Positions 30,740-39,452 are shown, counted from the stretch's first letter. The stretch is DNA of 43,670 bases from an archaeon (GCA_021786335.1 JAJYNM010000073.1:1-43670); one strand, 5' to 3'. Translations and numbers: made by a program. Notes: generated by a model from the sequence alone, not told the origin.

Positions 30740-31079
30740 CTGGGGTGGAAACCGTCGCGTCTTAAGTCTGCCAGGTGGCCAGCCTCGGGTGCGCGCAGTT
30801 TTAGCGTCCTCCGGTCGGCTCGCGGGGGGCCGTCAGGGTTGGCTTTTATCTGCCTCTCGGTCTGTGCTTCGCCTGCGACAGCCGGCGAGTTCAATCAGCG
30901 TGAATCAAGAGTGTACACATTGACGGCCACGGAGCACAGGCATGGCATCCATGGCCAAGACAGCCTGCAGCGTCCACATGTTCAGCCCGATTTCCCCAAA
31001 TACCAGTCAACTCCAGCCAGTGGTTCGAAAGCAGAACCCATGCACTTGTCGGAGCTGGCTCCACCTGAATAGCAACTAT
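30740..31079 (+). other. Intergenic stretch with TATA-like element and nested hairpins, possible ncRNA or long leader
   Basis: 340 bases without a convincing gene. GGCTTTTATC at 30840-30849 resembles a TATA box on plus. Stems downstream include GCCG/CGGC with TCAAT/ATTGA (about 30881-30928), CAGGC/GCCTG (30937-30967), AGCCAG/CTGGCT (31015-31020 with 31055-31060) and GGTTC/GAACC (31022-31038). No tRNA, 5S, SRP or RNase P RNA signature was found. An upstream extension of the nuclease frame exists but its residue content is unlike a protein. Confidence 0.4.
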
Positions 31080-31370
31080 GTGAAGGGCAGGTCTCGAGAG
31101 TACCAGGCAATGTCGAAGCTGAAGAAGGAGGGCTGGATGGTATCCAGGAGCGCCGCTTCCCACGGGGCCGTCGACGTCTTCGCAGCCAAGGATGGCAAGG
31201 TCCTGCTGGTTCAGGTCAAGAGCGGGAGGGCAAGGGCGACCAAGGAGGAGCTCGGGGTGCTTGCGGAGTGGGGGAAGAACGCGAACGGAGACGCTGAGGT
31301 GTGGCATTATAAGGGGAGAGGGGAGCTAGTCAGGAGGAGGGTGTATGCGGCCAGGGGAGGGGTGTCCTGA
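31080..31370 (+). CDS. Small nuclease-fold protein (Hjc/restriction endonuclease-like)
   Basis: A 96-residue protein, VKGRSREYQAMSKLKKEGWM onward. The order E (REYQ), GAVDVFAA and LLVQVKSGRA gives the E...D...Q/E-x-K pattern of PD-(D/E)XK nucleases related to archaeal Holliday-junction resolvase. The first exponent is weaker (VQVKSG rather than IExK). The start is uncertain: GTG 31080 lacks a clear ribosome-binding site, and an in-frame CTG at 31065 (LNSNYVKG) or a longer form is possible. The stop overlaps the CTG of the zinc-finger gene. Confidence 0.68.
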   Translation: MKGRSREYQAMSKLKKEGWMVSRSAASHGAVDVFAAKDGKVLLVQVKSGRARATKEELGVLAEWGKNANGDAEVWHYKGRGELVRRRVYAARGGVS

Positions 31371-31528
31371 AGCCGAAGTGCTACTTCTGCGACACCGAGC
31401 TCGAAGTGGCGTTGCACACATTCAAAGTCGGACCGAGGGACGAGCCTGTCTGCGAAGAGTGTTACGTGAAGACGGCCAATAGGATGCAGGCGAAGGCAGA
31501 GGAAGACGAGCGACGGGACTCAGGCTGA
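31367..31528 (+). CDS. Small zinc-finger protein, apparent CTG start
   Basis: A 53-residue protein beginning (L)KPKCYFCDTELEVALHTF. Two Cys pairs, CYFC and CEEC, about 26 residues apart form a treble-clef or ribbon-like zinc site, followed by a charged helical tail. No ATG, GTG or TTG lies in frame before the first Cys pair. The CTG at 31367 has a GGAGGGG site 7 bases upstream and overlaps the preceding stop as CTGA, the same pattern as other overlaps here. Function unknown. Confidence 0.65.
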   Translation: MKPKCYFCDTELEVALHTFKVGPRDEPVCEECYVKTANRMQAKAEEDERRDSG

Positions 31529-31888
31529 AGCGCATTCCCGCCTGAGCTCGTGGACCAGGACGGAACACTCGGCGATTCGTTCTTCGTCGTCGCTCTCCCG
31601 GTAGCAGTACAGGGCCTTCTCGTACTCGAACAGAGCGCCGAGCGCCCTGACCGCCGGCGATGCGCTCGGCTCCGAGAGTATCAGCCGCCCCGCCGTCGCG
31701 TACCAGCCGCCCGCGTCGGCGTACTGTTCGAGCTGGAGGAAGCAGACCGCGATGGACTCGCAGGCCTCGACTTTGTGCGGGGAGGAGGGGAACTTCTCGA
31801 ACTGCTCCTTCAGCTGATAGACCGCCGCGTTTCCGCTTCTCATCTTGCCTGCCCCGAAGCCCTCAGAGATGTCGCGCAACAGCCGCAC
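31520..31888 (-). CDS. Helical-repeat (TPR-like) protein of unknown function
   Basis: A 122-residue protein, MRLLRDISEGFGAGKMRSGN onward, with helix pairs resembling TPR units (AAVYQLKEQFEKFPSSP, ACESIAVCFLQLEQYADAGGW, ALFEYEKALYCYRESDD). It overlaps the convergent zinc-finger gene by 9 bases at the 3' end. I do not recognise a specific family. The AGGWYATAGR segment matches the usual TPR A/B boundary. Confidence 0.62.
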   Translation of the reverse strand: MRLLRDISEGFGAGKMRSGNAAVYQLKEQFEKFPSSPHKVEACESIAVCFLQLEQYADAGGWYATAGRLILSEPSASPAVRALGALFEYEKALYCYRESDDEERIAECSVLVHELRRECASA

Positions 31889-31958
31889 GTGGGGCAGTCG
31901 CCCCTATGTGCAGGATGCTCTAGTTTTGTTGAGCCTGGAATCAAAAGAGGGGTGCATC

Positions 31959-32447
31959 TCAGTTGCTGTCCATTACAGCCTGGGTAGCCTCTCGGAGCCT
32001 CCGCCTTGCGAGGCCTTCGTTGAACCGCTTCTTCTCAATGCTGGTCACCGGGTTGAGTGGCGGTATGCGGGTCGGCTTGCCCTTCTCGTCCAGCGCCACG
32101 TAGGTCAGGTAGCAGGACCCGGTGTGCGTCCCCTTGCGGGTGGACGGGTCCACGGCCTCGAGCCTCACTCCGATCTCCATCGAAGTGGTACCGACATAGT
32201 TCACTGCCGCTTTGAGTATCAGGAGGTCGCCGACAAAGACGGGGGCGTAGAAGTTCATTCTGTCGATGGAAGCTGTGACCACGTTCTTGCCTGCATGGCG
32301 CCAGGCGACGATAGCCGCTATCTCGTCCATGTATCTCATGATTGCCCCCCCGAAGACGTTCCCCAGCACGTTGGCGTCGGTCGGCATCATGAGTCTGGCG
32401 GTGGTCATTTCGGACTCCGCGGGCCCCTTGGCCTTCGACTTCGCCAA
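31959..32447 (-). CDS. Acyl-CoA thioesterase (hotdog fold, YciA/BFIT type)
   Basis: A 162-residue hotdog protein. TARLMMPTDANVLGNVFGGAIMRYMDEIAAIVAWRH holds the hotdog helix with the N-x-(F/G) GG-x(3)-D catalytic Asp. VTASIDRMNFYAPVFVGDLL and TSMEIGVRLEAVDP follow as beta strands. It hydrolyses acyl-CoA; chain length is not evident. A single gene between the TPR-like protein and FEN-1. Confidence 0.92.
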   Translation of the reverse strand: MAKSKAKGPAESEMTTARLMMPTDANVLGNVFGGAIMRYMDEIAAIVAWRHAGKNVVTASIDRMNFYAPVFVGDLLILKAAVNYVGTTSMEIGVRLEAVDPSTRKGTHTGSCYLTYVALDEKGKPTRIPPLNPVTSIEKKRFNEGLARRRLREATQAVMDSN

Positions 32448-32509
32448 CTAAGGACGAACTCCGGCTGAAGTTGATAAACGTAGAGGCAGGAAGTCCGGCT
32501 CAGAGCGGC

Positions 32510-33541
32510 TCAGCCGAACCACTTCTCTAGGGTCTCCGTCTTGGAGGAGTCGACACTCGAAGACTGCACCCGCGCTATGGCGGCGTCGACCCTGTCTCGG
32601 GAGAAGGAGTGCTCCCCGACCAGAAAGGACACAACCCTTTCCTTGTCGAGAGGCTTCCACTCGGGGCGCACCCCCTTGATTGAGGGAGGGTCGAGGTAAA
32701 GCTTCCGAATCTCCTGGTAGTTGACCTCCTGCAGGGGGCCTGCGAGCTCCTTGATTTCCTCCAGCCTGCCATACTTCCCAAGGTACCTGAGAGCCGTGGC
32801 CGGCCCTACCCCCGCGAACCCGTCAGGATTGAAGTCGGTCCCGAGCAGGATCGCGAAGTCGACCAGTTGCTCTCTGGACAGCCCTGTGGCGGTCAGCGCA
32901 TCCTTGAGGGTTATCCGCTCCGGGACCACGTTGATCACGATTCCCTTGCTCGGGAGCCTTCGCTTGCCCGATACTGTGACGTTGCGCACAAGGACGGGCG
33001 CCCCGAATACGATGGAGTCGTGGTCCTGGGATGCCACGGCGTTCACTGTCCCCTCGATCGCCATGACCGACGCTTGGGCCTCGCCTTCGGATGGGGCATC
33101 CACCCATGGTATCCCCATCGCGTCCAGGAGCTCCTTCGCGTCGGCGACCATCTCCCTCCTGAGGACCGTGGAGGCCTCCGCATATTTCCTCGCCTCAGTC
33201 ATCTCACCCGCTTGGAGGGCGCGGAGGTACTGGTCCTTGGCTTCCCTCCGCTGCTCAGAACGCCTCCTGATCTCCTCCATCTTGAGTTCGGGGGGGCGGC
33301 CGTCGAACACATAGACAAGCCTCATGCCAAGTTCCAGCAGGTTGACGTTCCTGTAGAAGAGCCCAGAGATGTGGGAAGTGACCCGTCCCTGCTTGTCCTT
33401 GAGGTGGCCGCCGTCCATCCCGCGGATGATGGCAAGGAACTGGTAGAGGGTGTTGTACCCGTCGACGGCGAGCTTCCACCCGGCGATGTCCTCGAGCTGG
33501 ATCTTCTCTCTCGGTACGGCGTCGCCGAAGTCTACGCCCAT
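32510..33541 (-). CDS. fen1: Flap endonuclease FEN-1
   Basis: A 343-residue structure-specific nuclease that cuts 5' flaps in lagging-strand and repair synthesis. The N region has LAVDGYNTLYQFLA and VYVFDGRPPELK; the I region has DAPSEGEAQASVMA and VASQDHDSIVFG with metal-binding acidic residues; LLGTDFNPDGFAGVGPATAL is the helix-hairpin-helix part. The C-terminus ETLEKWFG is a PIP-like box for PCNA, with Glu in place of Gln. Start ATG 33541 (MGVDFGD) matches the family; six extra codons upstream do not. Confidence 0.96.
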   Translation of the reverse strand: MGVDFGDAVPREKIQLEDIAGWKLAVDGYNTLYQFLAIIRGMDGGHLKDKQGRVTSHISGLFYRNVNLLELGMRLVYVFDGRPPELKMEEIRRRSEQRREAKDQYLRALQAGEMTEARKYAEASTVLRREMVADAKELLDAMGIPWVDAPSEGEAQASVMAIEGTVNAVASQDHDSIVFGAPVLVRNVTVSGKRRLPSKGIVINVVPERITLKDALTATGLSREQLVDFAILLGTDFNPDGFAGVGPATALRYLGKYGRLEEIKELAGPLQEVNYQEIRKLYLDPPSIKGVRPEWKPLDKERVVSFLVGEHSFSRDRVDAAIARVQSSSVDSSKTETLEKWFG

Positions 33542-33580
33542 TAGTGGATGAACCCACACCCGCCCGATTTATCGGTTCGG

Positions 33581-33829
33581 TTACTCTCTTATCCGTGGCA
33601 TGCGCAGGTCTTCGGCGGGCTTGTCCTGAAACTCCACCCGCCGTTTGTCCTTGGAGACCCACCTTATGCTGATCAGGCCCAGGATTTCGAGTTGCATCAG
33701 CGTCTTGTCAAGCTCGTCTGGGGAGCACCTGCTACCGTTCTTGTTCAGAGCATCCAGGATGTCTTCGTCCGTAGTGCTCTTCTTCTCCTTTATCCATTCG
33801 TATGCTGTGTATCTAAGAGGGAATCTCAT
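33581..33829 (-). CDS. Small winged-helix-like archaeal protein
   Basis: An 82-residue protein, MRFPLRYTAYEWIKEKKSTT onward. The pattern DEDILDALNKNG, then PDELDKTLMQLEILGLI and a beta pair (SIRWVSKDKRRVEFQ) resembles a winged helix. A TATA box CTTTTATA at 33870-33877 on the minus strand lies upstream. Function unknown. It precedes fen1 by 39 bases on the same strand and may share its message. Confidence 0.72.
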   Translation of the reverse strand: MRFPLRYTAYEWIKEKKSTTDEDILDALNKNGSRCSPDELDKTLMQLEILGLISIRWVSKDKRRVEFQDKPAEDLRMPRIRE

Positions 33830-33913
33830 CAGTCCATCACCGTGCGGGAGAACGGCTGACGCAGGGGGGACCCCGAGGTATAAAAGGTATCAGACGACGC
33901 AGCTCTGTGGCTG

Positions 33914-34201
33914 CTACTGCGGCGGGAGCTTGCTGGACATCCTGCTTACCCCGGTGACTTCGCACTGGCTGACAAGCGGGGATTTGGACACGGCCTCCTC
34001 GATTCTATCGACCGCGCCTTCCTCCTCGGGGACGACCAGATCGAGGATCACGGCTGAGAGGCCGAAAGCGATCGGCTCTACTTTGTGCGCCCTGATCTGC
34101 GCTGCCGCCGGGAGCAGCCCGGCCACCGAGTCAACCAGTTTCTGATGGTCTGTCGTTGTATCAGGAGGGAGGAGTTTGAGCCTGATAACGTAAGAGCCCA
34201 A
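33914..34201 (-). CDS. ef1b: Translation elongation factor 1-beta (aEF1B)
   Basis: Nucleotide-exchange factor for aEF1A, 95 residues. The opening SYVIRLKLLPPDTTTDHQKL, the KVEPIAFGLSAVILDLVVPEEEG core and PLVSQCEVTGVSRM end are diagnostic. The start is TTG 34201, 10 bases after the zinc-ribbon stop. The pair with a COG2888 zinc-ribbon gene is usual in archaea and supports the call. Confidence 0.93.
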   Translation of the reverse strand: MGSYVIRLKLLPPDTTTDHQKLVDSVAGLLPAAAQIRAHKVEPIAFGLSAVILDLVVPEEEGAVDRIEEAVSKSPLVSQCEVTGVSRMSSKLPPQ

Positions 34202-34211
34202 AGCGTCTTCC

Positions 34212-34394
34212 CTATGGCCCTTCGAAGCCGCAGTTGAGGCACTTGTACCTCCTTGAGAACTTCCTGCATTTCTCAGACCTCCATATCACAGTCTCATGGC
34301 AGTTCGGGCAGCTGAAGTGGACTGCCCTCTCGGCAGGCTTTATGGGCCTGTTACACGAGTTGCATAGAGGGAGAGTCACGACACCCTGCGACAT
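34212..34394 (-). CDS. Zinc-ribbon RNA-binding protein (COG2888 type)
   Basis: A 60-residue protein with zinc ligands CNSC, CPNC and CLNC plus one more Cys in EKCRKF. It is believed to bind RNA in translation. A CCTATATC TATA box at 34422-34429 on the minus strand predicts a leaderless message. First gene of the two-gene unit with aEF1B. Confidence 0.88.
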   Translation of the reverse strand: MSQGVVTLPLCNSCNRPIKPAERAVHFSCPNCHETVIWRSEKCRKFSRRYKCLNCGFEGP

Positions 34395-34421
34395 TTCTCG
34401 GGAGCCCTTTCTGGCCCGACA

Positions 34422-34429
34422 GATATAGG
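34422..34429 (-). promoter_or_regulatory. TATA box of the zinc ribbon-aEF1B unit
   Basis: CCTATATC on the minus strand, centred about 31 bases upstream of the ATG at 34394. No repeat accompanies it. Confidence 0.6.
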
Positions 34430-34449
34430 TTGCTGCGCGTGGACCGGCT

Positions 34450-35598
34450 TCACCGCTCTAACAGAAGAGAACGCACCTCTGCGGAAGCCACCAACCCTGC
34501 AATCCTCAGGAGCCCAGGTACCCCCAGAGCGCCCAGGAGGGCTGTTGCGTGGAAGTCGAAGTCCATCTTAGAGAGCTTCTGGGCCAGCTTGGAGGCGGCT
34601 AGGACCGAGAAGACGCCCTCGAGATCCTGGTTCGACAATTTCTCGAATACCCCCCTCAGCCTCAGCATGGCCTTCATCTCCTTCATGAAGTCTCCTTCCC
34701 ACTCCATCTGGTAGCCGGCTGGCAAGGACGTCCGACCCTTGTGTATGCTGGAGGAGACCCACTTGGCAGCTGCCGCAGCCCCGGCGATGGATGTCATTAT
34801 CCCACCTGCGGTGGTGGGCTTGACCTGCCCGGCGGACTCACCTACGTATATCCGCCTCCCTCTGACGAATTTCTGAGCCGGTCCGCCGATGTATATCGGC
34901 GCAGCCACCTTCCTGAGCACCGTCGTGCTGCGACCCTCGAGGAACCCGTCCAGCGCCCTGAAGGGGCTCACGCCCCGCCCAGCTGCGCCGACCTTGGCCT
35001 TGTGCTCCCCGAAAGGGATGACCCATGCGAAGAACCCTGGATACTTCCTCACGTCCAGGAAGACCTCGACCACGTGCTCCCTTATCCACTCCCCCTCGAC
35101 CTCGTATTTCGCCGCTGGCAGGATGCCATGCTTCGGGCTAGAAGCTGGCCCTGTGGCGTCGACGAGGAACTTCGCCTGGACTTCTTCGTCCCCCGCCTTC
35201 ACAGTGACGGAGTCGCCTGTCTCAGTTACTTCTCCCACCCTACGCCCGGTCATGATTGACGCCCCCGCAGCCTCTGCGGCGGCCGCGATCTGCTTGTCGT
35301 AGGCGCTCCTGTCGAGCACGACGACGTCCAGCCCATCGGCGTTGACTGTGAAGCGCTTCCCCGATGGAGAGTGCAAGACCGCAGAGTCGATCCGGTCTTG
35401 GACCACCCCCGCTCCAGGAGGGTACCCGTACCTCCTGAGGCCCCTCAGGCTCACGAGGCCGTCGCACTTCTCGGGCTCGCCCACTTCGGGGTGCTCCTCG
35501 GCCACCAGGACGCTGAGCCCCAGCTTCGCAGCCTCTGAAGCAAAGGTCAGGCCCGCGATGCTCCCGCCGGCCACAACGACGTCGCAGGTTCGGGACAA
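34450..35598 (-). CDS. Geranylgeranyl reductase family flavoprotein
   Basis: A 382-residue FAD enzyme that saturates isoprenoid chains of archaeal lipids or related prenyl groups. [20 protein letters not shown] is the FAD fold. [14 protein letters not shown] is the family's Cys-containing segment, [11 protein letters not shown] and [19 protein letters not shown] are further motifs. The start is TTG 35598, divergent from pth2. The lipid role links it in purpose to the mevalonate-pathway homologue. Confidence 0.9.
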   Translation of the reverse strand: MSRTCDVVVAGGSIAGLTFASEAAKLGLSVLVAEEHPEVGEPEKCDGLVSLRGLRRYGYPPGAGVVQDRIDSAVLHSPSGKRFTVNADGLDVVVLDRSAYDKQIAAAAEAAGASIMTGRRVGEVTETGDSVTVKAGDEEVQAKFLVDATGPASSPKHGILPAAKYEVEGEWIREHVVEVFLDVRKYPGFFAWVIPFGEHKAKVGAAGRGVSPFRALDGFLEGRSTTVLRKVAAPIYIGGPAQKFVRGRRIYVGESAGQVKPTTAGGIMTSIAGAAAAAKWVSSSIHKGRTSLPAGYQMEWEGDFMKEMKAMLRLRGVFEKLSNQDLEGVFSVLAASKLAQKLSKMDFDFHATALLGALGVPGLLRIAGLVASAEVRSLLLER

Positions 35599-35658
35599 GG
35601 GCCAGGACTCTGTAAAGGCTTAATCGGACTTGTAATAACCGTTGGCAAACCACCGGGC

Positions 35659-36006
35659 ATGAAACAGGCCATCGTCGTCCGAACTGATCTCGGGATGGGC
35701 AAAGGGAAGGTCGCCGCCCAGGCCGCACACGCGTCGCTCTCCGCCGCCGAAGCGGCGCAGCAGAAGAGGCCCGGATGGTACGGAGGGTGGAAGGACGGGG
35801 GTCAGGCCAAGATCGTCTTGAAGGTAGACTCTGAAGAGGCCCTGCGAGAACTCTTCCGCAAGGCGAAGAGCGCGGGACTCCCCGCCGCACTGGTGGAAGA
35901 CAGGGGGCTCACCCAGGTGGAGCCTGGGACGACCACCTGCCTGGCGGTAGGCCCCGCCCCCGAGGCCGAGGTCGACGCGATCACCGGGAAGCTCAAACTC
36001 CTCTAA
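35659..36006 (+). CDS. pth2: Peptidyl-tRNA hydrolase, archaeal type (Pth2)
   Basis: A 115-residue enzyme that releases peptides from stalled peptidyl-t[29 protein letters not shown] is the catalytic start and [24 protein letters not shown] the conserved end. A TAATAAC-like TATA element is centred 24 bases upstream, so leaderless. The gene has its full length. Confidence 0.96.
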   Translation: MKQAIVVRTDLGMGKGKVAAQAAHASLSAAEAAQQKRPGWYGGWKDGGQAKIVLKVDSEEALRELFRKAKSAGLPAALVEDRGLTQVEPGTTTCLAVGPAPEAEVDAITGKLKLL

Positions 36007-36106
36007 TACCGCTAGATAAAGCAGACTTCTGACCCCTTTGAGTAATCAGGTGTCAAAACTTGCGAGAAGTGGCAGACATCGGAGAACCTGTCGGATAAAC
36101 TTGACT

Positions 36107-36658
36107 GATGTTCACACCTGGGCGGGCAGGCTGAGACGCGCTCCCGTCCAGGCATAGAAGTACAGGAACGGGTTCGGGCCCGACGGGACCCGCTTCTGGA
36201 TTGCCCAGCAGATTACCGAAAAGAAGTGGTATTCGGACGTGAGGCCGATGTTCAGGGACGCCGAGCAGAAGGCAGGGAAGAGGCCGAAAATCCTCATCAG
36301 CGACGGGGCCCACAACTTCGAGACGGCCACCCGCAAGGAGTGGTTCTCGCTCCGAAGGGAGCGGAACGTCGTCCACGTCCGAGACATCAGGCTCGGCGGC
36401 GAAGTCCACAACAACAAGATGGAGCGCATGAACGGAGAGGTCAGGGACAGAGAAAAGACTATGCGGGGGCTGAAGCGGGAGGATACTCCGATACTGAAGG
36501 GCCACCAGCTATTCCACAACTACATCAGGCCGCACGAGGGACTTGGAGGGAGAACCCCTTCAGAGATGGCGGGAATCAGGGTCGAGGGGGAGAACAAGTG
36601 GGTAACTCTAATACAGAATGCAAGGAAGGCAGAGTCAGCACGTCAAGATGAGCGATGA
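36107..36658 (+). pseudogene. Insertion-sequence transposase remnant (DDE type, IS6/IS240-like)
   Basis: The N-terminal half is missing. The readable part begins around DVHTW and meets TAG at 36155-36157, where a Trp (KYRNGFGPDGTRFW context) is plausible. Downstream KILISDGAHNF (second acidic residue), NNKMERMNGEVRDREKTMRGLK (third, Glu) and YIRPHEGLGGRTPSEMAGI are intact. An ATG at 36239 could still make a 139-residue fragment, without the first Asp. No terminal inverted repeats or target duplication were found by eye. Confidence 0.8.
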
Positions 36659-37037
36659 GGAGAAGACCACTAAAGAACGCATCTACACTTGGTGGCACAG
36701 GTTAAAGCGTAGGATAAGCCCGTCCAAGGACTACTTGGAGGCCTACGTTGACAAGCAAATCAAGCTCATCTCTGAGGCGGAAGACTATCAAGAGTGGATG
36801 ATGCGCGGCACTTGGGAAGAAATGGACAAGAAGAGAGATGAAGAAGAAGACCCTGAAAAGAGGCTCTTCGAAGCGAATACAGATGCACTCTTGGAGGCCG
36901 TGCAAAAACGTTCTATTGTCCTCCTCTACAAGTCGAGCAAGCGTCTTGAAAGACTAACCCAAAGGTTGTTCTTGGTGACGATTCTTCTTCTCTTGATTAC
37001 AATTCTCGCGATTATATTTGCTGGGAAGGTGGTTTGA
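36648..37037 (+). CDS. Tail-anchored membrane protein of unknown function
   Basis: A 129-residue protein from ATG 36648 (MSDEEKTTKERIYTWWHRLK). It has a long charged, helical and coiled-coil-like body (residues 1-105) and one C-terminal membrane segment RLFLVTILLLLITILAIIFA. Base composition is visibly lower in GC than the flanks, and it overlaps the transposase remnant by 11 bases, which suggests it came with or inserted near the mobile element. No family recognised. Confidence 0.65.
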   Translation: MSDEEKTTKERIYTWWHRLKRRISPSKDYLEAYVDKQIKLISEAEDYQEWMMRGTWEEMDKKRDEEEDPEKRLFEANTDALLEAVQKRSIVLLYKSSKRLERLTQRLFLVTILLLLITILAIIFAGKVV

Positions 37038-37163
37038 CTTCTCATGCCGTGGCCCAGCAACCGACGCTTAACACCGAGACGATTCCGAGCCAGCTACCGA
37101 TAACTTAACAGAGCCATGGTGACTTAAACCAATATCTGCTCGTTCTCCCGCCCACATACTCCT

Positions 37164-38408
37164 TTGATGCAACCCACAGAAGCCGAAAGGGAGGCAGGGA
37201 TCCTGTGCTATGCGACTGCGGGTCCCAGTTGTGCGGGGAGGGTCAAGAGCGCCCCGGATGACTTCCACGTCGAGGAGGTGATCGACACGTCCAGGATGAC
37301 GGCCGAGTGGGCGGATGGGAGGTATCCCCTGTACAGGGTACAGAAGGAGTCCATCGACACCATGCACATGGCCTCAGAGCTCGCCGCCGCCCTGAAGAGC
37401 AGGGTGAGCTACGCCGGGATGAAAGACAGCAGAGCCGTCGCGGTCCAGTACGCCACCCCCACCAGCATGAGGTCTGAGCGCCCGGCGCTGGTGAACGGAG
37501 GCAGGTTCACGGCGACCCGCATCGGGTTCCTCCCCCGGCCCCTTTCGCGCTCTTCGGTTCTGGCGAACAAGTTCGAGGTCACTGTCAGGGGGTGCTGCCC
37601 TGAGGTCGGAGCCAGGACTTCAGAAGCCTTCGAGCTCGCTGCGGCTGGAAAGGTCCCAAACTACTTCGGGCTCCAGAGGTTCGGGGCGTCAGGCCGTGGG
37701 ACCCACGAAGTGGGGAGGGCCCTGGTCAAGGGCAAGTTCGAGCAGGCGGTAGGCATCCTGCTGGCTGTGAGCCCCGAAGCCAGGGAAGCGGCCGCGGCGG
37801 GGAGATACAGGGAGCTGTCGGACCTTCTCCCCCAGGGGAATGACGTGGAGAGGAGAGTAGCCAAGGCGCTCGCGACGAGGCCCGGAGAGTGGGTCGGGGC
37901 GCTGCGGGCGGTACCGGTCAGGCTTAGGCGCCTCTACGTCCAAGCGTATCAGTCGTTCATATTCAACAAGACTCTCAGCTCAGCGCTTGAAAGAGGAGAG
38001 GATATCTCGAAGTACGCCGCGGGGGACAACTGGGGGGAACGTGGCCCCGACGGGCTGACGGTCTACGGCGTGAGGGGGGTGAAGGAGGCGCCGACAGAGG
38101 GGGCGGTCCCTTTGGTCCAGCTGGTGGGCTACGCCTACAGGGACTATGGCTCCAGGTTCGATTTTTGTGTCCGCGATACACTCGCGTCAGAGGGTGTCGA
38201 GCCCCGTTCGTTCTATGTCAAAGAGATGCAAGAAGTGTCATCAGAGGGCGGGTTCAGACGCCCCCATCTGGCCATGAAAGACGGAACATTCGTCGTCCAG
38301 GGGGACACTGCAATTCTCCTTTTCACTCTTGCCAGAGGGCAGTACGCCACCATTTTGCTCCGTGAAGTCCTGAAACCCGACGACCCCATAGCATCAGGAT
38401 TGGCCTGA
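37164..38408 (+). CDS. truD: tRNA pseudouridine synthase TruD
   Basis: Makes pseudouridine-13 in tRNA, 414 residues. KSAPDDFHVEEVID, YRVQKESIDTMHMA, the catalytic GMKDSRAVAVQYAT (Asp), and VPNYFGLQRFGASG are TruD signatures; a large TRUD insertion domain spans about residues 150-330 with LYVQAYQSFIFNKTL. The start is ATG 37164 or 37167. CTTAAACC about 37 bases upstream may be the TATA box. The next gene begins 46 bases on with its own promoter. Confidence 0.94.
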   Translation: MMQPTEAEREAGILCYATAGPSCAGRVKSAPDDFHVEEVIDTSRMTAEWADGRYPLYRVQKESIDTMHMASELAAALKSRVSYAGMKDSRAVAVQYATPTSMRSERPALVNGGRFTATRIGFLPRPLSRSSVLANKFEVTVRGCCPEVGARTSEAFELAAAGKVPNYFGLQRFGASGRGTHEVGRALVKGKFEQAVGILLAVSPEAREAAAAGRYRELSDLLPQGNDVERRVAKALATRPGEWVGALRAVPVRLRRLYVQAYQSFIFNKTLSSALERGEDISKYAAGDNWGERGPDGLTVYGVRGVKEAPTEGAVPLVQLVGYAYRDYGSRFDFCVRDTLASEGVEPRSFYVKEMQEVSSEGGFRRPHLAMKDGTFVVQGDTAILLFTLARGQYATILLREVLKPDDPIASGLA

Positions 38409-38418
38409 CCCACGAATG

Positions 38419-38426
38419 CTTATACA
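38419..38426 (+). promoter_or_regulatory. TATA box of the ferredoxin-NADP reductase gene
   Basis: CTTATACA, centred about 32 bases upstream of the ATG at 38455. A GGAGG at 38434-38438 lies downstream of the predicted start. Confidence 0.6.
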
Positions 38427-38454
38427 TGGAGCCCGGAGGTCAGGGCCGAGTTCC

Positions 38455-39450
38455 ATGTCCGGCGACGTCTATGACATCACGATTGTAGGCGCCGGGCCGA
38501 GCGGCCTGTTCGCGACGTTCTACGCTGGGCTCAGACAGATGAAGACGAAAGTAATCGACGCCTTGGAAGAGCCCGGAGGGCAGGTCGCGGTGCTCTATCC
38601 TGAGAAGTACATCTTCGACGTCCCCGGATACTCCAAGATACTGGCGAAGGACCTGGTCAAGTGCCTGGTCGAACAGGCGTTCCAATATGGGGCTACTGTG
38701 GCCCTCGGTGAGAGGGTGACATCACTCCACAGGGACGGCGGCGTCTTCGAGCTCGAGACCAACAAGGGGACCAAGCACTACTCGAAAGCTGTTCTCATAG
38801 CCGCAGGGGTTGGGGCCTTCTCACCGAACAGGCTGGAAGCTCGCGGTGCGGCGGACTATGAAGGGAAGGGGGTGTACTACTTCGTCAAGGACAAGAGCGC
38901 CTTCCGAGACAAGAGACTGCTCATCGTGGGTGGGGGGGACTCGGCTGTTGACTGGGCGCTGAACATGAAGGACACGGCGAAGAAGATCACGCTGGTGCAC
39001 AGGAGGGACGTCTTCAGGGCGCACGAGGGGAGCGTCGCAGAGCTGATGAAGTCGGACGTAGACCTCAAACTGTTCTATGAGGTCAGTCAGGTGAAAGGGG
39101 ACGGGTCGAATGTGACCCAGGCGGTCGTGTTCGATAACAGGTCGAAGGCCGAGACGGTGCTGGACATCGACGCCATACTCGTCAACATAGGGTTCAGGGC
39201 TGACCTCGGTCCGATAAAGGACTGGGGGCTACAGATCGACGGCAGGGAGATTAGGACTAACGGGAAGATGGAGACCAACATCCCCGGGGTCTATGTGGCT
39301 GGAGACGTCGCCGGCCCCCAGGACGGGATAAAACTGAACCTGATTGCGACGGGTTACGCGCAGGCAGCCGTGGCGGTGAACGTCGCCAAAGCCTATGTCG
39401 ATCCAGGGTCTAAGGTGTTCCCCGGTCACAGCAGCGAGATGAAAAGGTAA
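38455..39450 (+). CDS. Ferredoxin-NADP reductase (thioredoxin-reductase-like, no redox Cys pair)
   Basis: A 331-residue flavoprotein, MSGDVYDITIVGAGPSGLFA onward. FAD fold at the N-terminus, NADPH fold at RLLIVGGGDSAVDWALNM, and GVYVAGDVAGPQDGIKLNLIA at the end. The CxxC of thioredoxin reductase is absent, as in the YumC-type ferredoxin-NADP reductases. It exchanges electrons between ferredoxin and NADP(H). The start ATG 38455 fits the fold and the TATA position; a longer frame upstream lies over the promoter. Confidence 0.92.
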   Translation: MSGDVYDITIVGAGPSGLFATFYAGLRQMKTKVIDALEEPGGQVAVLYPEKYIFDVPGYSKILAKDLVKCLVEQAFQYGATVALGERVTSLHRDGGVFELETNKGTKHYSKAVLIAAGVGAFSPNRLEARGAADYEGKGVYYFVKDKSAFRDKRLLIVGGGDSAVDWALNMKDTAKKITLVHRRDVFRAHEGSVAELMKSDVDLKLFYEVSQVKGDGSNVTQAVVFDNRSKAETVLDIDAILVNIGFRADLGPIKDWGLQIDGREIRTNGKMETNIPGVYVAGDVAGPQDGIKLNLIATGYAQAAVAVNVAKAYVDPGSKVFPGHSSEMKR

Positions 39451-39452
39451 GC

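Noticed and set aside
30942..31079. N-terminal extension of the small nuclease from ATG 30942
   Set aside because: The residues are rich in Cys, Pro and Asn, unlike the family, and overlap nested RNA hairpins.
30740..31079. SRP RNA or RNase P RNA
   Set aside because: None of their conserved core motifs could be found.
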